Below, one piece after another: positions 15,446-24,233 of a DNA stretch of 64,000 nucleotides. The stretch is taken from the NCBI RefSeq assembly GCF_946480185.1, contig NZ_CAMLIG010000002.1, positions 186,001 to 250,000 of the forward strand, in the 5' to 3' direction. A model generated the notes under the pieces. It had not been told where the DNA came from. It ran no database searches and saw only the letters and a program-made list of their open reading frames with translations. The stretch is from an uncultured Pedobacter sp. (GTDB lineage Bacteria; Bacteroidota; Bacteroidia; Sphingobacteriales; Sphingobacteriaceae). How positions within the stretch are numbered: the stretch's first letter is position 1; every line of letters starts with the position of its first letter. A program made the position numbers and the translations under genes.

Positions 15446-17263
15446 ATGTTTAAAGTAAAAGACACTGACAAGTTAATTCAAGATTACACAAAAACAAAAG
15501 AAGATTTCATTAAAGAACTTTTAAAATTCGGCGACTATCTGATTGATGAATTAAAAAGGAGATTATGTATTAAAGGAAAGCCATCGCTAACATATTCAGA
15601 ACTTAATATAGATTTAACCGGGGGAATTCCAAATAAGTTGGGTTTTCTTTTAAATCTCTTCGATATCACTTCACAGGAAAGATTCTTAACGGAGGTTAAA
15701 GAGTTTGCAAACCGCTACTTTCTGTCTTTAGAGTTAGATACTGTCCATGAAATATGTCTAGATATGGCGCTGATCTATCTGAAAATTTATAGTCTCACAG
15801 ATGACAAGCAGTATCTTGAAAAATGCCATACCGTTGTGGCTTATCACCAAGACATCATAATAAGCCGGCAATTGAGCGAATATAAATTACCTCATCTTGA
15901 TGTTGTAATTAAACTATATTTAGAGAGCGGTGATGTCGATTTCGCTTTTTTAATAAATATGAATATACTCGAGTTGATAAATTTAGCCTCTTTCAAAGGG
16001 CGAAATATAGTTTGGAAGAATGGTGTCATGGGAAACTCGGAACGTATAAACACCAACCTGGCGAGCATTTTTGCTAATATGTATTTTGCGTTTGGCAATG
16101 AAACATTTAAAAATATCGCCGATACTATAACTTCAAAAGGTGAACCGCGAATACTTTTCGATTACACCGATTCAAGTCAGTTTTATCGAATAGAGAGTTA
16201 TTTATCCTCACGTGTTCGTCTAATTGCAGCTTCAGCAAACGTTTCGAAAATTCTAGCTTTTGTCAAAAAAATGGAATGCATTATAGCAGGGTTTTTCGTC
16301 GAAGCCAATCTCGTGTCGACCATTAAACTGATAATAAGAGCGAAGCTCTATTTTTACTTTTATATATATACTGATGACGAGAAATTCCTCGATTTAAGCA
16401 AGAGAATTTTTTTAGACTTTCAGAAGAATCTGATTTTTTCTGTCTCAGAAAAATTCATTAGCATTCTTCATTTTCAAATAAATGACCTATCGTTAATGCT
16501 ATTACAAGGAAATCGAAACCGACCTTGTTCTTTCGCTTATATAGGACGACAGGTTGATTTGCCTGCGGTAAATATAAGATATGACGAATTAAGATACATT
16601 ATCCTGTCTAACCTGTTCCCGAAGTCATTATTAATACTCCGAGATGAAATGCACGGCAAGCTAACACGGTTTTTACAGGCATCCTCTGATAGAAGGCGGG
16701 GCGAAATTGAGAATTTCATATCTTTCTCAAAGTCTGTTATCCGGTCAAATAAGCGAGTAAGACAATTTTTGGAACCGATTTTGGAATATGAAATCACGAG
16801 GATGGTCTTAACTAAAACTTATGATAAATCTGTATCGGTCTTACTTAAAGATATTAATTTTCAAAGAAAAACCGAACTTTTCAAATTAGATAACGATTCT
16901 TTTAAGAAAGTAAATTTAGTTTTGATGAAAGATACTCATTTCATTAATCTTAAATTGAACAAAGTATTAAAGATTTACGGTTCCGTTTTTAAGTCATTTT
17001 CCACTGACACCCCAATTTCTTTAGTGTTGCGCTATAACGCTGCAACTCGCATAGTTGACGAAATTGTTATAGATCAATTGTATGAAGTTATTTTAAAAGC
17101 GTTCAATAACTTGACTACTGTTGAAGACGCCGTGAATAACATCGCCGATAATTTCATTTTAAGCAAAACATACAATCGGTCGGAGCTAGACAAAATAATT
17201 GTTAATAAAATAAAAAATATGCTATCAATTGATTTGTTGGTTTTTAAAAATAGAATAAAGTAA
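15446..17263 (+). CDS. Orphan 605-aa protein of the lanthipeptide cluster (possible LanC-like helical toroid)
   Basis: I do not recognise a family with certainty. There is no signal peptide or membrane span. The N-terminal ~230 residues read like paired helices with Gly-rich turns (LTGGIPNKLGFLLNLFDITS near 55, then MALIYLKIYSLTDDKQYLEKC near 115), the spacing seen in LanC-like alpha/alpha toroids, but the zinc ligands Cys/Cys-His are absent. The last ~110 residues (VLRYNAATRIVDEIVIDQLYEV onward) are helical and resemble the small winged-helix recognition elements of RiPP enzymes only in size and pattern. The gene abuts the following GT2 gene by 2 bases, so the two probably work together, for example as a scaffold or substrate-binding partner. 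Function unknown. Confidence 0.7.
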   Translation: MFKVKDTDKLIQDYTKTKEDFIKELLKFGDYLIDELKRRLCIKGKPSLTYSELNIDLTGGIPNKLGFLLNLFDITSQERFLTEVKEFANRYFLSLELDTVHEICLDMALIYLKIYSLTDDKQYLEKCHTVVAYHQDIIISRQLSEYKLPHLDVVIKLYLESGDVDFAFLINMNILELINLASFKGRNIVWKNGVMGNSERINTNLASIFANMYFAFGNETFKNIADTITSKGEPRILFDYTDSSQFYRIESYLSSRVRLIAASANVSKILAFVKKMECIIAGFFVEANLVSTIKLIIRAKLYFYFYIYTDDEKFLDLSKRIFLDFQKNLIFSVSEKFISILHFQINDLSLMLLQGNRNRPCSFAYIGRQVDLPAVNIRYDELRYIILSNLFPKSLLILRDEMHGKLTRFLQASSDRRRGEIENFISFSKSVIRSNKRVRQFLEPILEYEITRMVLTKTYDKSVSVLLKDINFQRKTELFKLDNDSFKKVNLVLMKDTHFINLKLNKVLKIYGSVFKSFSTDTPISLVLRYNAATRIVDEIVIDQLYEVILKAFNNLTTVEDAVNNIADNFILSKTYNRSELDKIIVNKIKNMLSIDLLVFKNRIK

Positions 17264-17265
17264 AT

Positions 17266-18015
17266 ATGAAAATATCTTTTTGTATCACTTGTAAAAATCG
17301 TTTTAACCAAGTGTTTCAAACCCTCTCTAGAAATTTAAAAGACAATGCAGATAATATGGGAAACGTTGAGTTCTTACTGGTAGACTTTGATAGTAATGAC
17401 AATCTGAAAGAATGGGTTTTAAACGATTTTCAAGAGGAGCTCGCGTCAGGTTACTTAAAATTCTTTTTTACAAAAGAGTTACCTAACTGGAATTGTTCGC
17501 TTGCAAAAAACACTGCGCACCTCTACGCTACAGGAGATATTCTTGTTAATCTTGACTGCGATAATTTCACAGGCCTTAATGGTGCTAAATTTATTTCTGA
17601 TCAGTTCTCGAGATATGGAAATAAAATCGTTCTACACCAGTTTAGCGGCAACTTTAATGATGGAAGCTATGGCAGGATATCTGTTCATAAGCTTTTTTTT
17701 CACACCGTAGGCGGATATAATGAAGAATTTCTACCGATGGGACATCAGGATGCAGATTTGATTCAAAGGTTATGCAAAATTGGATTGTTCTACACTTCGA
17801 AAAGCTTTAAGTCATACAACAGATGTATTCTAAATACGAAGGAAGACAGTATTAGATTTACAAATTCCTCAAAAACGTACATGGAAATGCTGAATGAAAA
17901 CAGGGAGTTGTCTATGAGAAATATCAACTTTAAAAAGCTGAGAGCAAACAATGGGTTGTTCGGAATAAGAAATAATATGTATCAGTGGGTAAATGGGGAA
18001 ATGAAACAGTTATAG
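17266..18015 (+). CDS. Family 2 glycosyltransferase (249 aa)
   Basis: A compact GT-A fold enzyme. ISFCITCKNRFNQVFQTL is the first Rossmann strand, FLLVDFDSNDN the second, and DCDN near residue 96 is the metal-binding DxD motif. VGGYNEEFLPMGHQDADLIQRL is the acceptor-side EDxDL-type motif. GT2 enzymes transfer sugars from nucleotide-sugars. Related GT2 enzymes SunS and ThuS glycosylate Cys or Ser of RiPP peptides. With no membrane span and a start only 2 bases after the 605-aa gene, a role in decorating the lanthipeptide is more likely than in cell-wall synthesis, but this is inference. Its partner GT2 at 23060 has the same DxD spacing. Confidence 0.85.
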   Translation: MKISFCITCKNRFNQVFQTLSRNLKDNADNMGNVEFLLVDFDSNDNLKEWVLNDFQEELASGYLKFFFTKELPNWNCSLAKNTAHLYATGDILVNLDCDNFTGLNGAKFISDQFSRYGNKIVLHQFSGNFNDGSYGRISVHKLFFHTVGGYNEEFLPMGHQDADLIQRLCKIGLFYTSKSFKSYNRCILNTKEDSIRFTNSSKTYMEMLNENRELSMRNINFKKLRANNGLFGIRNNMYQWVNGEMKQL

Positions 18016-18144
18016 AATGAGGTAATAAGAAGGAGCCAACGGCTGGCATATCTTACCATTGTCCATAACAATATAGACGGTGGCAGGGATTTGCCTTTGT
18101 TTCACTTGTTTCACTGACTGCATAGTCTTCCGATTGAAAGTCAT
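18010..18144 (-). pseudogene. Short relic, possibly the N-terminus of a tyrosine recombinase
   Basis: Minus-strand ATG at 18142-18144 opens 44 codons to TAA at 18010-18012, overlapping the GT2 end by 6 bases. The product has a natural-looking IPATVYIVMDNGKICQPLAP segment. Some integrases begin with a similar 'what the user sets as valine-rich strand then xPxxxY' arm, but the similarity is weak. The IS at 18186 lies just upstream of it. Treat as a possible decayed fragment only. Confidence 0.2.
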
Positions 18145-18182
18145 GAGTAAAATTGCAATTTCAACTTTTTTAGTGGCTTATC

Positions 18183-19075
18183 TAAGAAGCTGTCTAAAAA
18201 CGTATGGATAAAAATTTGTATGTGCAAAAGTGGATAAAAATGCTACCGCCGAACGGGAGAATAGTCGCTAATTGTGGATAACAACAAACATAATCAGCAT
18301 GACGACAGACCCTAAAAACCATACACCTAAGCGATAGCCAATGGCAAGTTATCTCAAAATTCTTGGATACAGAAAGAAACCGGAAATATGAACTGATAGA
18401 AATAGTAAATGCCATACTGTACCTGGTAAAAACCGGATGCCAGTGGCGTATGCTTCCGGGAGATTTCCGGTCATGGAAACTGGTGTATTATTATTTCAGT
18501 ACGTTCAAAAAGAACGGGACCATCGAGATAATCCACGAAAGCCTTGTTGAGGATGTCAGGCTGGAAGAGGGCAGGAAAGACCAGTCTACGGCAGGGATAA
18601 TAGACGTCCAGTCCGTGAAGTCAATGCTTGTGGGCAGTCAGGAGAAGGGCTATGACGCAGGAAAGAAGATAAAGGGGATAAAAAGGCACATCATCCTTTG
18701 TCCGCTCAGGCTGATAATTGCCGTAGATGTCCAGAGCGCTTCGGTATAGGACAGGGACGGGGCAATCCCGACAATCTCCAAAATAGGCGAAAGCTGGAAC
18801 CAGGTAACCAAAATATTTGCAGACGGCGGATACCGGGGCAAATTGATTGAAAAAGTAAAGGAGCAGTTCAACATAGAGCTCGAAATCATCAAAAGGAATG
18901 AATTGCATACATTTAAGGTGCTGCCCAAGAGATGGATTGTGGAAAGAACCTTGTCGTGGATTGATACAAACAGGAGAAACTCGAAAAATTACGAGTGGCT
19001 CAGCGACTCCAGTGTCGCTATGGCACACTTATCCGCCATAAGAATTATGTTGAAACGTTTTTAGACAGCTTCTAA
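18183..19075 (+). mobile_element. IS5-family element (IS1031-like) with TAA target duplication
   Basis: The element spans 18186-19072. Perfect 18-bp terminal inverted repeats start GAAGCTGTCTAAAAACGT (18186-18203) and end in its complement (19055-19072). They are flanked by TAA at 18183-18185 and 19073-19075, the three-base TNA duplication typical of the IS1031 group. The intact ends and clean duplication show this was a simple insertion behind the GT2 gene. The transposase inside is dead (see next entry). Confidence 0.9.
18303..19064 (+). pseudogene. IS5-family transposase, inactivated by an in-frame TAG
   Basis: The frame opens at 18303 after a TGA and reads LSDSQWQVISKFLDTERNRKYEL, then CQWRMLPGDF, DVQSVK (first Asp) and KGIKRHI. 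It meets TAG at 18747-18749 where the family has a residue in ASVxDRDGA, and continues in the same frame through FADGGYRGKL (second Asp) to WIVERTLSWIDTNRRNSKNYE (third motif, Glu). There is also no ATG at the true N-terminus. A single nonsense change plus start loss makes it a pseudogene. Confidence 0.85.
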
Positions 19076-19289
19076 GAGTGAATAAAGTAATCAATTATAA
19101 AGGGTGGCTAAATCTTCTCTAGAATGTCAGGTTTTCTCGTTTAAAAGGATTATTAATATGATTGCACTAAATTTTTTAAGTGTGTAATTTCGTTATGATA
19201 CCTCGTCTAATTAAAGCATCCGTGCCTCTTAAAATCATCGTAATTGGTTCCCTTGAAACAATAAGTAGGTCTAAATCTAGTTATTTTTA

Positions 19290-19297
19290 TATATTTG
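19290..19297 (+). promoter_or_regulatory. Candidate -7 element of the S41 peptidase gene
   Basis: TATATTTG fits the Bacteroidota -7 consensus TAnnTTTG. No TTG is found 19-21 bases upstream, so this is a partial match. Transcription would start near 19304, which argues for translation from ATG 19328 rather than the upstream codons at 19295 or 19301. Confidence 0.4.
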
Positions 19298-19327
19298 AAT
19301 ATGTACAGTTTTTTCTTAATCAAAAAC

Positions 19328-20815
19328 ATGAAAATCCAAAAAGTTTCTGACTCGCTGCTTTTTTTTATTCTTTTTTTGCCATCGCTCGCTTATTCCCAAT
19401 CTTCAGCTATAGGATCAATTAGAAACTATAGTTTCGAGATTTCGAAAGATAGCCTTACAAATTTGCCTTCTGGATGGTGGTTTAAGCCGGAGGAAGGTTT
19501 TTCATTTACATTGGATTCTTTGGAGAGTCACTCTAAAAAGAAGTCATTAAGGGTAACAGGTAATGATCAGTCAGGAGTTTCGAAGTTCGCTCCGTTTAGT
19601 CAAGTAACCAAAATTAATATCGACAAAACTAAAATAGTGGTTTTTTCTGTCTATATTAAGACAAAAGACGTAATAGGAAATGCCGGATTCTGGTGTCAGA
19701 TTTGGGATAAAAATGATAAACAGATAGACTTCAATAGTCTCGACATGACTGGAGATATCATTTCAGGAACTAATGATTGGAAAAAATACACGCTCCGTTT
19801 TACAATGAATGAGGAATCCAAAAAGATTGTTATCGGAGGGTTCTTAAAGGGGAGGGGACAGGTTTGGTATGATGATTTTACGATTACGGAATCCCCTATT
19901 AAATTTTCTTCTACAAACTCTATGGCATACGTAACGCAATTATCTAAAATAATCAAAGAGAATTCTCTCGTCGCTAACTCTATAAAATGGGACAGTGTCA
20001 ACCTTTATATACATAATGAATTAGAGAGAAAGCCTGTCTTTGATAACAAAACTTTTTCTTTATACATCATGTCACAGTTAAAAGCGGCTGGAGACAATCA
20101 TTCTTTTATTCTTTCGAGTGAACAACAAAAGTCTTATTCTACGAACAATCTAAATTCTGATGAGCCCATCGGTAAATTACTGGATTCGAAAATCGCCTAT
20201 ATCAATATTCCAACCTACGCTAGTGATAATGAAGCGTTATCCTTAAACTTTGCATCGAAAATTCAAAAAATAATGGAAGTGTTAGATAATCAGGCAACGA
20301 TAGCGGGATGGATTATTGATTTACGAAATAATAGCGGTGGTAATATGTTTCCAATGGTTGCAGGCCTCGGCCCAATCTTAGGCAATGGTATACTTGGATA
20401 TTTTCTGAAAGATGAAAAATTTACTCCATGGTGGTACCGCGAAGGAAAAGTTGGTATAGGAGACTCAACAGTGTTGGACGTTCATCGTTCAGGAAAGTTA
20501 AGATCTAGGAATAAAAGAATCGCTGTTCTGATAGGGCCTATGACAGCAAGTAGTGGAGAAATGTTAGCTATTTCTTTTTTAGGAAAACATAATGTCAAAA
20601 CGTTCGGCAGTCGTACGGCAGGATACGTAACTGGCAACGAAAAGTTTGCGCTGGTTTCTGGAGATTACCTTTATCTTGCAACAAGTCGGGTAACCGATAG
20701 ATTTAGGACATCGTATGACAAAGGAATTATTCCAGCAGAAATATCATCTAAAGTTTCTGTACTAAATAAAGATTTAGACCTTATGAGTGCACAGAATTGG
20801 TTAGAGAGCAAGTAA
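19328..20815 (+). CDS. Secreted S41-family peptidase with N-terminal jelly-roll-like domain
   Basis: From ATG 19328 the product has 495 residues. MKIQK plus a hydrophobic SLLFFILFLPSLAYS is a signal peptide, so it is exported. Residues about 25-200 have the beta-sandwich pattern of carbohydrate-binding-like domains (NYSFE...WWFKP, FSVYIKTKDV, QVWYDDFTI). The C-terminal half is an S41/tail-specific protease: DLRNNSGGN near 332 and GPMTASSGEML near 407 with the presumed nucleophile Ser, then GSRTAGYVTG. The Lys of the classical Ser-Lys dyad is not obvious, so a tricorn-like arrangement is possible. S41 peptidases recur in Bacteroidota RiPP clusters; leader trimming or self-protection are the usual guesses. 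Confidence 0.8.
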   Translation: MKIQKVSDSLLFFILFLPSLAYSQSSAIGSIRNYSFEISKDSLTNLPSGWWFKPEEGFSFTLDSLESHSKKKSLRVTGNDQSGVSKFAPFSQVTKINIDKTKIVVFSVYIKTKDVIGNAGFWCQIWDKNDKQIDFNSLDMTGDIISGTNDWKKYTLRFTMNEESKKIVIGGFLKGRGQVWYDDFTITESPIKFSSTNSMAYVTQLSKIIKENSLVANSIKWDSVNLYIHNELERKPVFDNKTFSLYIMSQLKAAGDNHSFILSSEQQKSYSTNNLNSDEPIGKLLDSKIAYINIPTYASDNEALSLNFASKIQKIMEVLDNQATIAGWIIDLRNNSGGNMFPMVAGLGPILGNGILGYFLKDEKFTPWWYREGKVGIGDSTVLDVHRSGKLRSRNKRIAVLIGPMTASSGEMLAISFLGKHNVKTFGSRTAGYVTGNEKFALVSGDYLYLATSRVTDRFRTSYDKGIIPAEISSKVSVLNKDLDLMSAQNWLESK

Positions 20816-21025
20816 GCGCTAAGCCATGTCGCCGCTACATTCTGAAAAAATAACTTCGCTACTTTGCAAAGTAAAGAGCTATTCCAAGATAATTAAACCA
20901 CTTGTCGCCTTGGTTAGTACCGATAGTCGTCATTGTACACAACGATAGAAAATGCCTTTGATAATACATAACACCACATAGAGACACCTTATCAAATGTT
21001 TAACTATTGGAACTTTTTATTAATA

Positions 21026-22031
21026 ACCTGAGTTCGATTAATCAAAAAGTGAAGATTTGATTAGAATTAACTGTTTGATAGTTAATCGAAGGCTTTTTAG
21101 GGAAAAAAGAATACGTAATTAGTGCGGCAATCATATTGGATATAAAATTTGCAAAAGATCTATGTCTTGAATGCTCAATTTGGCAAATGTTTTTTAGTCC
21201 GTCGTTTACCGTTTCTATTACCGACCTTTTTCTAAGAATAATCTTGTCATTCATAGTCATTAAGCTGTTTTTCATATTGTTACGGATGCTTGTGATAAGG
21301 TGTATATCATTGACAAACAATATATTGGCCAGTTTATCAGAAATATATCCCTTATCCGCGAATAGTTTTCCAAATACTGATCTCAGGAAGTTCTCATTTT
21401 GAGCGGATCTCTGTCATCAACATTTGCCTGTGTGATGGCAAAATTCAATATTTCTCCCCTGTCATTAATTACAATGTGGAGCTTAAATCCATAAAACCAG
21501 CCCATTGTAGATTGCCAACCTCTGCAATGCCCTTGAATACCTTATTCCGTTTGATCCGCTTATTGTTGCATACCCTAACTGGGGTTGAATCTATAAATGA
21601 AATACCGGTACAGAGATCTAAACAGCAGGTCTTCAAAAATATGGTCATCGGCATAAGTATGCTTTGGCTAAGCTCAGCAAAGCGGCTATAAGAAACCGTT
21701 TTTGGGAATTCAGACCGCATGTGGCGCTGAACATAAAACAGATAAAAGTACTTAAAGCATCTGAAACCACTCAGATGAAAGAGCAGGTAGATGGATATAA
21801 CCTCACTTTTGGACATCACTGGTGGCCGCTTAGAAGCTTTTCCCAGCAGAAAGGAATGTGTATTGTTATCGAAATCTTTGCAGAATTCATCCACAAGACA
21901 AAAAATATCGCTAATTTTAGAGTAGTCAATCATACATAATCATGTTTAAGTGTTTGATTTTAAGACACTTAAATATAACTATTTTTATTATGATTGACTA
22001 ATTTATTTTAGAATATTAATCGAACTCAGGT
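21026..22031 (-). mobile_element. IS982-family element
   Basis: Terminal inverted repeats ACCTGAGTTCGATTAAT at 21026 and its complement ending at 22031 bound about 1.0 kb, the size and end sequence of IS982 elements. The match actually extends to a 22-bp dyad (21021-21042 with 22015-22036) because the flanks also pair. I could not settle the target duplication. It sits between the S41 peptidase gene and the standalone LanB-C-like gene. Confidence 0.85.
21042..21933 (-). pseudogene. IS982 transposase, frameshifted
   Basis: The N-terminal part (from ATG 21933 to about 21469) reads KSEVISIYLLFHLSGFRCFKYFY and GISFIDSTPVRVCNNKRIKRNK, the first catalytic Asp region of IS982 DDE enzymes. The C-terminal part continues in another frame at 21320-21042 with LITSIRNNMKN and KRSVIETVNDGLKN (third motif, Glu). 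The middle with the DKGYIS-like second motif lies between but out of frame. At least one frameshift near 21320-21470 inactivates the gene. Confidence 0.85.
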
Positions 22032-22166
22032 TATTAGCTCGCGTTTGATACAAGCTGATTTTACCTACATTGGCGCAAAGGCAGATTATAACAATTCAAT
22101 TCTCTAAAACAGCGTCAACGCATAGAGTTTTGTGAGAATTAATTCTAATGTTTAATTTTCCCCAGG

Positions 22167-23054
22167 TTACAAGCACCGTGCTCCTATGGCGCTATTATCG
22201 TTGCTCGCACTAAGTAAGGTGTTTTTTAACATTATCGAACAGACGACTGTAAAGTTTTTATCGTAAAATCCAAAAGCATGAAAAAGGACCATATTAATAT
22301 GCAATAGTTTTACTTCAACTCCATCTTTGCATTGGTTCTTTAGTTCTTTGTTATAGTCAATCCAGCTCTTCAACCATGCAGGATGATCCTGACCACTCCA
22401 AATGTCTTCAATGATTTCTCGAATGGTGTCTTTGTTAGAAGACAAATAACTTTCGAACGATTCGTAGTCTGTTAGTTCGAAAAATTCGGAAACATCCTCC
22501 CTACTTAATATCTGAAGAAAGTCTCTCGCTAGTTCTTTGGACTTAATTAAATCGGGTAAAAAAGCATAAAAGCTAGCTAGTTGAATATACATTATTAACG
22601 AGTAAATAGTCTCTTCATTTACTTCCTCTGCAATAAGAGCGTCCAATATGACTTTTGACAAAAAATATTTCGTTTCTTCAAAAGGTTTGTTGGGTATGTT
22701 CGGCAGACTATTAACAAAATGTCCGATAACTACGGAATTATTTGGAAAAGGTTTGAAAAAACTATCTCTCAAAGGAAATTGTATAGGATGAGTATGTGAC
22801 GGATGATTTTTCAGAAACCTATTGATATCTTTCAACAACTTCTTTCTGAACGCAGGTTTCCTTGATAACTCATTAGATTGTAACTCTAGCTCAATAAATT
22901 CGCTGATACTCATATTATACATGATAAAAAAGTTTTTTACCAGCCTTCCTTCCCTGAGAGATTTTAATAGAGGTATTATCAATTCCTTGATCAATAGCGT
23001 CCAGGAAGACTTGCTATAAAAAATAGAAAGTGATATTTTTTTTTCCTTTAGCAT
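22167..23054 (-). CDS. Standalone LanB C-terminal-like (thiopeptide-type biosynthesis) protein, 295 aa
   Basis: The start resembles the TIGR03891/SpaB_C domain: ISLSIFYSKSSWTLLIKELIIPLLKSLREG, followed by a strand (KNFFIMYN) where family members have FIRY. The central part is helical and the end is LLHINMVLFHAFGFY...SIMLKNTLL. Relatives are the elimination domain of LanB or the cycloaddition enzymes of thiopeptides. The cluster already has a LanB with its own such domain, so this copy may do something else; several conserved His/Arg positions are not obvious. It lies 5 bases after the 345-aa GT2 gene on the same strand, so the two are a unit. Assignment is moderately secure. Confidence 0.6.
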   Translation of the reverse strand: MLKEKKISLSIFYSKSSWTLLIKELIIPLLKSLREGRLVKNFFIMYNMSISEFIELELQSNELSRKPAFRKKLLKDINRFLKNHPSHTHPIQFPLRDSFFKPFPNNSVVIGHFVNSLPNIPNKPFEETKYFLSKVILDALIAEEVNEETIYSLIMYIQLASFYAFLPDLIKSKELARDFLQILSREDVSEFFELTDYESFESYLSSNKDTIREIIEDIWSGQDHPAWLKSWIDYNKELKNQCKDGVEVKLLHINMVLFHAFGFYDKNFTVVCSIMLKNTLLSASNDNSAIGARCL

Positions 23055-23059
23055 CTAAT

Positions 23060-24097
23060 TTAAAGATAAATAGGATTGTTATAATCGAAATTCTTAAAAA
23101 CCACATCGTTGCCGAATCCGAACTCATTAACTACTTTCGCTTTTTTTTTGTTGTGCTCTATAATGATACGATTGTGCATCTGATTGTAAAATAACACGGC
23201 ATTTTGAATTGCAATATGATCGTTAATTACAAAAAAACTACGATGATTAAGATTTTCCAAATATAAATTTTTCTTTTTAAGAAAAGCCAATCCGCGTGAC
23301 TCTCCCGCTGTTGGCAAAAGATTGATGTGATTCCCTTTCATCTTTAAACCACCGTTCTCAGACCTCATAATTTTCCCATGCCTATTAAATACTATGCTCA
23401 CATAACTTTCATCGCGTAACAAAAATAGCAATTCTGTTAAAAAAGTGCTATGGTAACTTATTAAAAGCAGGTTAAGTGACTGATATAAGCTTTCATAGCA
23501 AACCCGTTCTAAGTTACTGTGTTTAATTGCTCCAAGAAAACGTTCGTCAATGATAAAGGTTCTAGACAAACCACTGAGCTCTAATCTTTCCACTAAATCA
23601 TGATCCTCGAAACCGTAGGAGCTAATGTCTTCATCATAGCCATGAATTTTATAAAAATCGCTTCTTTTAACACATATTCGACCCAAAACATCTCTTTGCC
23701 TCCAAGTTTGATCTTTGTCTATTGTAGTCATGAAAATGTTTTTGTTTTTTTGAAATGTCTCATTAATATATTCCGGGAACTTGTTGCCGATGTAATTGTC
23801 AGCATCAACATTACATAGAATTTCCCCTTTTGCCAACCTAAATGCCAAGTTTCGTGAATGACTTCGTTCAAAAAAGCGTGGCCGGAACGTTTTGAAATAT
23901 TTCAATGTTTTTGATTCGATATAACCGTATAAATTATCTTTAACAAATTGCTCCAAAGAGTCCTTGGAATTATAGTCAAGAAGAATAAATTCAACGCTAT
24001 TATATTCAGTGCTATTTTTTATATTCGCAAGCAATGTTTTTTCAATATGGTTTACTCTATTCATACTTACGGTACAGAAGGATATTTTACAACTCAT
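23060..24097 (-). CDS. Family 2 glycosyltransferase (345 aa) with extra C-terminal domain
   Basis: The N-terminal ~240 residues are a GT-A fold: ISFCTVSMNRVNHIEKTLLANI, VEFILLDYNSKDS, then NVDADN near residue 96 (DxD) and GYDEDISSYGFEDHDLVERL, the galactosyltransferase-type C-terminal motif. The remaining ~100 residues are beta-rich and not recognised. There is no membrane segment. The first 90 residues resemble those of the 249-aa GT2 at 17266, so the two may act in sequence on one peptide. It is transcribed divergently from lanT and is followed after 5 bases by the LanB-C-like gene. Substrate unknown; RiPP tailoring is inferred. Confidence 0.85.
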   Translation of the reverse strand: MSCKISFCTVSMNRVNHIEKTLLANIKNSTEYNSVEFILLDYNSKDSLEQFVKDNLYGYIESKTLKYFKTFRPRFFERSHSRNLAFRLAKGEILCNVDADNYIGNKFPEYINETFQKNKNIFMTTIDKDQTWRQRDVLGRICVKRSDFYKIHGYDEDISSYGFEDHDLVERLELSGLSRTFIIDERFLGAIKHSNLERVCYESLYQSLNLLLISYHSTFLTELLFLLRDESYVSIVFNRHGKIMRSENGGLKMKGNHINLLPTAGESRGLAFLKKKNLYLENLNHRSFFVINDHIAIQNAVLFYNQMHNRIIIEHNKKKAKVVNEFGFGNDVVFKNFDYNNPIYL

Positions 24098-24127
24098 TTG
24101 CAGAAGTGTTCGTTACGTTTAAATTTA

Positions 24128-24155
24128 ATTTCTGTCACTTATGTTACACAGAAAT
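24128..24155. promoter_or_regulatory. Operator-like dyad in the divergent GT2/lanT promoter region
   Basis: ATTTCTGT (24128-24135) is repeated in inverse as ACAGAAAT (24148-24155) with a 12-base spacer. It lies in the 136-base intergenic region between the divergent GT2 and lanT genes. It has the size of a dimeric regulator site. No dedicated regulator gene is visible in the cluster. Confidence 0.35.
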
Positions 24156-24233
24156 CGTGTAAGATGCGTAATTTCCTTGTGATTTTCAAAATATCTTTCA
24201 GACCGAAATCCTCAAATTAAAAATATACGTACA

